A stretch of 64,000 nt of DNA. Origin: JAHBNG01 sp039028975. GTDB taxonomy: Bacteria > Chloroflexota > Anaerolineae > Caldilineales > Caldilineaceae. The notes beneath the pieces are model-generated. The model was not told where the DNA came from. It worked only from the letters and a program-made list of their open reading frames with translations, and ran no database searches. Both the position numbers and the translations under genes were made by a program. Each line of letters begins with the position of its first letter. Position 1 is the stretch's first letter. Below are positions 60,235 through 64,000 of the stretch, one piece after another. The stretch covers positions 34,677-98,676 of the forward strand of contig JBCCHB010000051.1 in assembly GCA_039028975.1 (NCBI GenBank). The letters are read 5' to 3'.

Positions 60235-62997
60235 ATGCTACGTTTGATCGTACCATCAACATTCTTGGCCTTCACTATATTGCTCTTTCTTACAACCACC
60301 ATCGACCAAAATTTAGCTGGCAAAGAACCAAATGTTGATAATAGACTCGATTTGAACAGTCTTCCATTTAGCCTAAATAGTTTTCAGGAAATTCTTTCGA
60401 CAGCAAATTTACCTCGAACTCAAACATCAGTGATGACATATGCCCAAATGCAAGCAAATCAGGCACCTCAGATCGTGACTGGTTCCATGGAGTTTACGAA
60501 ACTTGTATTTCATGATCAAGTAGATGATGTTCATGCAGTCCTAGCAGCTGATTTCAATGGTGATGGGCTTTTGGACGCTATTGCAACTGACTACCAAGAT
60601 GATACCGTTTTCTGGTACGAGAATGATGGCGCGGGCGGTTTCATACCAAGGGTACTGGATTCAAATCTAGATGGAGCTTACCCTGCACACGTTGGTGACG
60701 TAGATGGTGATGGGGATGCTGACGCTCTTGCCGGTGGCTACCTTGGCGATACATTTGCTTGGTACGAAAGTGATGGTACCGGAGGATTCACCAAACATAT
60801 TATTGACTCAGCTGCAGATGGTGCGCATTCGATTGTAACGGCTGATTTGGATCAGGACGGCGATACAGATTTAGTCAATACAAACCAAGATGGAAACCAA
60901 GTAGGTTGGTACGAAAACGACGGAAATGAAAACTTCACTAGGCATATTATTGATTCTACCGCAACAGGAGCTAAAAGAGCTGAGGTTGCAGATATAGATG
61001 GCGATGGCGATATTGATATCTTTGGTGCCAGCTATCATAATGATGAAATCTTCTGGCTTGAGAATGATGGCAACGAAAACTTTACAAAGCAGGTAATGAG
61101 TATGACCGCCGATGGGGCCTATTACGTTTCGCCTGCAGATATCGATGGTGACGGTGATATGGATGTTTTCACGGCCAGCCGACTCGATGCAACCGCGGCA
61201 TGGTATGAGAATGATGGTAATGAGAGCTTTACTTTTCATGCTCTTTCGACCAACCGTTTGGGGGCACGATCTATATTTGCTATGGATATTGATAAAGATG
61301 GCGATATAGATGCGGTAGGTAATGCCTTAAACCAACATCAAGTCAGCCTCTATACGAACGACGGCAACGGCAATTTTACCATGCGCATAATCGATAATGC
61401 CGCTCAAGGGGCATATGGCGTTTTTGCCATCGATATGGATAAGGATGGAGACATGGACTTGTTATCTGCCAGCCGTATCTCTTATGAAGTTGCACTCTAT
61501 ACTCAATTCCAAGCACATACCGAATCACTAAATATTGGTGAGACACTAGTCATTGACACTGCCAAATTACAGACTATCGACCCAGAACAAGGGCCTCAAT
61601 TGTTGACCTATAGCCTAAAAGTCGCACCAACGCGCGGAATACTGAGACTAAATGGCACCCCCTTAAGCATCAACGATACGTTTACTCAGGATGACATCGA
61701 TAATTCACGTGTAACCTATCTACATACAGCCGCAAACAACACGGATGACAGCTTCGAGTTTTCCGTTTCCGATGGTGGAGGAAACGGGATTACGCCGGCA
61801 ATGGGTACGTTTGACCTCGAGATCAATGGTAGTGGAGGGCCAACTGATACACCTACTCCGACCCCAACTCCTCCCCCTGGATCAACTCCAACACCAACTC
61901 CACCTCCTGGCTCTGGTGGAAATGGTTCTTTCCTGTATGTGAGTTCAACGAGTAACGGCAATGTCGCCGGTATCGATTTTGACAATGAAGATGTTCTCGC
62001 CTACGACCTGGATAATAATCAATGGTATATGGTGTTCGATGGTTCAGATATTGGCATAAGCTCAAACTTAAATGGGCTAACCATATTGGATGATGATTCA
62101 CTATTGCTTAGCTTTGTTGATGCAATTAGTCTACCCGGTATCTTCAGCACGGTGGATGATTCAGATATTGTGCGTTTTAATCCCACATCTCTAGGCGCTA
62201 ATACAGCCGGAACTTTTGAACTCTATTTTGATGGTTCAGATGTAGGTCTTTCATCAACTGCTGAAGACATCTATGGGCTACACGTTTTGAGCAACGGCAA
62301 AATTATCATAAGTACGAATGGTGTTGTTTCTGTGCCTGGTGTGGTGGCCAGTGATGAAGATTTATTGTCCTTCACACCCTCTTCACTGATGGCAAATACA
62401 GCCGGCACGTGGCAAATATATTTTGACGGTTCAGATGTCCAGTTGGAGAGTGATGGCGAAGATATTTGGGGCGTCGAAATCGACGAAACGAGTAATGAAA
62501 TTCACTTTAGTACATTTGGCTCATTTGCCGTAACCGGAGTTAACGGTCCCAATTCTGACGTCCTTACCTGCCAGGGCAACACGCCAGGTTCAACGACAAC
62601 GTGTTCGTATTCTCGTTTCTGGGATTCATCTATGCATAGCTTCGGCAGCGAGAATGTCGATGCTTTAGCCCTACACGATTCGCTGCTTGGTGTACCTGTA
62701 CAACCCTCAATCCCTGGAACTTCGACATTGCTCGGGCCAATTGGTGTAGTCGGCTCAATGGGCCTCACATTTAGATGGTCAGAGGCAACCGATGCAACAG
62801 ATTATACCCTAGTCATTTATGAATTACAGGGAGATACAATTCTTTTCATCAATACCTATTCAGCGACGGCTATCTGCGCAAATAATGAATGTTCTGTTCA
62901 ACCAGGCATAACATTTACGCCAGGAAGCTTTAGATGGTTAGTTCAAGCGGAAAATAATGGGGTGAAGGGCGATTGGAGCACCTATACTGGACCTTGA
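60235..62997 (+). CDS. Exported FG-GAP/VCBS beta-propeller protein with repeat and Ig-like C-terminus
   Basis: A 920-residue exported protein; AAAGGAG six bases before ATG. After a signal peptide (FLAFTILLFLTTTI), seven FG-GAP/VCBS-type repeats of about 44 residues (about 95-425) each carry a calcium loop such as DFNGDGLLDAIATDY or DIDGDGDIDIFGASY, then a WYENDGNENFT string; they would fold into a propeller. A cadherin-3/CSPG-like domain follows (about 430-530). After the linker PTPTPTPPPGSTPTPTPPPG come about three repeats of 64-66 residues with FDGSDVGL, a Cys pair (CQGN...TTCSYSRFW), and a final Ig/Fn3-like domain with its own Cys pair (CANNEC). The repeat block also occurs in the protein at 9880-13419. 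It is a likely surface adhesin. Confidence 0.88.
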   Translation: MLRLIVPSTFLAFTILLFLTTTIDQNLAGKEPNVDNRLDLNSLPFSLNSFQEILSTANLPRTQTSVMTYAQMQANQAPQIVTGSMEFTKLVFHDQVDDVHAVLAADFNGDGLLDAIATDYQDDTVFWYENDGAGGFIPRVLDSNLDGAYPAHVGDVDGDGDADALAGGYLGDTFAWYESDGTGGFTKHIIDSAADGAHSIVTADLDQDGDTDLVNTNQDGNQVGWYENDGNENFTRHIIDSTATGAKRAEVADIDGDGDIDIFGASYHNDEIFWLENDGNENFTKQVMSMTADGAYYVSPADIDGDGDMDVFTASRLDATAAWYENDGNESFTFHALSTNRLGARSIFAMDIDKDGDIDAVGNALNQHQVSLYTNDGNGNFTMRIIDNAAQGAYGVFAIDMDKDGDMDLLSASRISYEVALYTQFQAHTESLNIGETLVIDTAKLQTIDPEQGPQLLTYSLKVAPTRGILRLNGTPLSINDTFTQDDIDNSRVTYLHTAANNTDDSFEFSVSDGGGNGITPAMGTFDLEINGSGGPTDTPTPTPTPPPGSTPTPTPPPGSGGNGSFLYVSSTSNGNVAGIDFDNEDVLAYDLDNNQWYMVFDGSDIGISSNLNGLTILDDDSLLLSFVDAISLPGIFSTVDDSDIVRFNPTSLGANTAGTFELYFDGSDVGLSSTAEDIYGLHVLSNGKIIISTNGVVSVPGVVASDEDLLSFTPSSLMANTAGTWQIYFDGSDVQLESDGEDIWGVEIDETSNEIHFSTFGSFAVTGVNGPNSDVLTCQGNTPGSTTTCSYSRFWDSSMHSFGSENVDALALHDSLLGVPVQPSIPGTSTLLGPIGVVGSMGLTFRWSEATDATDYTLVIYELQGDTILFINTYSATAICANNECSVQPGITFTPGSFRWLVQAENNGVKGDWSTYTGP

Positions 62998-63038
62998 TCC
63001 TGGGGTAGTAAGGTAGGTGCTACAGTTCTGTACGGTTT

Positions 63039-63078
63039 TGCCTCAGTGCGTTCGGCCATGGCCGAACGCACTGAGGCA
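63039..63078 (+). terminator. Perfect 40-base palindromic terminator
   Basis: TGCCTCAGTGCGTTCGGCCA is followed immediately by its exact reverse complement, then TTTAGTTTTT. It lies 42 bases beyond the FG-GAP stop and is a strong rho-independent terminator on the plus strand. Confidence 0.88.
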
Positions 63079-63208
63079 TTTAGTTTTTGGTCATTTCCAT
63101 CTTCTGTGGCGGAGTTACTATGCAACAATGCCTGGAAATTGTCAGTGTCTATTTGAGGGATGTATGATGTAAATGATGCGATGCTTCAAACAGTCGATCC
63201 TGACAACG

Positions 63209-63797
63209 GTTGTACAACTAGATATTGATGCGGAAGATATCTGGGGTCTAGAAGTCGATGAGTCAGCCAATGATATTTTCCTAAGTCACTCCGGTTCATT
63301 CTCTGTCCCTGGGCTTAATAGAAAATAATGCTGATGTACTTGCATGTGCCGGTAATACTGCCGGAACAACATCAGCCTGTACCTATTCCCGTTTCTGGGA
63401 CGCCTCAAATCATCATTTCGATAGTGAGAATGTGAATGCGCTTGCTTTGCACGACTCCTTGCTTGGGGCGTCCTCGCCACCACCAACAGCGACGCCCACA
63501 CCAGCGCCAACGCCAGGAACTTCCACACTGATTTCGCCGAACGGGGATGTCGGTTCTGCAGGTGTGACATTTACGTGGAGCGAGGCGACCAACGCGACGT
63601 ATTACACGCTGGTGATTTATGGTGTTGGTACAGATTCCATCATCTTCACCGCAAGCTATGACGCCACAGCGACTTGCGCAAACAATGAATGTTCTGTACA
63701 ACCAGGCATTACGTTAGCCGCCGATTTCTTCGCGTGGTTGGTGCAAGCAGAAAATAATGGTTTAGGGGAAGAGTGGAGTACGGTTGGCGGGCCGTAA
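63209..63797 (+). pseudogene. Truncated, frameshifted copy of the FG-GAP protein C-terminus
   Basis: Reading begins abruptly at VQLDIDAEDIWGLEVDE, equivalent to VQLESDGEDIWGVEIDE in the gene upstream, continues through GSFSVPGLN, and then meets TAA 63326-63328. A single extra A near 63320 shifts the frame; in the next frame homology resumes (ENNADVLACAGN, CTYSRFWD, NALALHDSLLG), followed by a new linker PPPTATPTPAPTPG and the Ig-like domain to TAA 63795-63797. The 5' part, including signal peptide and propeller, is missing. No start or ribosome site is seen, so it is a relic. Confidence 0.8.
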
Positions 63798-64000
63798 GAT
63801 CCAATTTGTCCCGTTCGATTACGATAACATTGTAAGTTAACCCACGAGTTCTTTTGCATTCTTAGAGCGTGAATATTCAAATACGCTCTTGTATTATGTC
63901 AAGTTGATTGCAATTGAGACGAATGCATATGTGCCAAAAAGTAGATGATCGATCACACTTATGGACATGAATAAAACAAATGATGAAACTAACAATAAAA

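Noticed and set aside
61716..61985. A minus-strand Gly/Val-rich frame
   Set aside because: Antisense of the PTPTP linker in the FG-GAP gene.

Overview
The window looks like a chromosomal segment of a Chloroflexota bacterium, probably a filamentous member of the Caldilineae/Ardenticatenia/Anaerolineae side. This is inferred from gene content, since no rRNA or tRNA gene is present. The clues are secreted proteins with long Pro-Thr linkers (PTPTPTAT type), a C-terminal tail ending LFLPLLQK, Uma2, DUF4058 and Rpn-family nucleases, an effector-associated-domain protein, and many short palindromic repeats between genes. I saw no CRISPR array, IS element, prophage or replication origin.

Layout. 1-4.3 kb: end of a DUF234 ATPase, a metallo-beta-lactamase-fold hydrolase, an amidohydrolase remnant, then a thiamine-diphosphate enzyme followed by a HisC-like aminotransferase. 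5.1-7.9 kb: an OmpR/EnvZ-type two-component pair and a Phd/RelE-like toxin-antitoxin pair. 8.1-13.4 kb: small exported proteins, a DoxX-like membrane protein and a very large exported fusion of a di-haem peroxidase, a sulfatase and a repeat domain. 14-20.6 kb: an ECF sigma factor fused to GNAT-like and SCP2-like domains and preceded by an 8-bp tandem repeat; Uma2 and DUF4058 genes; a repeat-rich spacer; an EAD1-FGE protein; and a HigBA module. 20.9-28.6 kb: amidohydrolase, glutathione transferase and a 1191-residue protein of unknown function, followed by a phosphoesterase/Rpn pair and a thioesterase. 28.6-44.7 kb: carbohydrate-active and secreted proteins (GH29 fucosidase, tandem haloperoxidase-like protein, GHL6-type hydrolase, PL6-type lyase, beta-helix protein), an Lrp regulator and a universal-stress protein. 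44.9-58.6 kb: an exopolysaccharide cluster on the minus strand (GT4, initiating phosphoglycosyl transferase, Wzc-like tyrosine kinase, sulfotransferase, flippase-like protein, epimerase, FAD oxidoreductase, deacetylase, GT2, GT87). 58.6-60.2 kb: an AT-rich gene desert. 60.2-63.8 kb: an FG-GAP secreted protein and a decayed copy of its C-terminus.

The most interesting gene is the EAD1-FGE protein (18135-19838). Its last 35 codons look like the variable region of a diversity-generating retroelement target: a conserved C-type-lectin frame (RGGS, RCA, R, P, R, VGFR) interrupted by residues that an adenine-mutagenised Asn-rich template would give. No reverse transcriptase or template repeat lies in the window, so it would have to be a remote target. 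The N-terminal EAD1 domain suggests docking to a partner in an NTPase-type conflict system.

A second theme is repeat activity: a family of about 85-bp hairpin elements with four full and two collapsed copies, and a second dispersed repeat split in one copy by a small inverted-repeat insert. A third is domain fusion and domain decay, namely the peroxidase-sulfatase fusion, the sigma-GNAT-SCP2 fusion, and a haloperoxidase duplicate that has lost its catalytic histidines.
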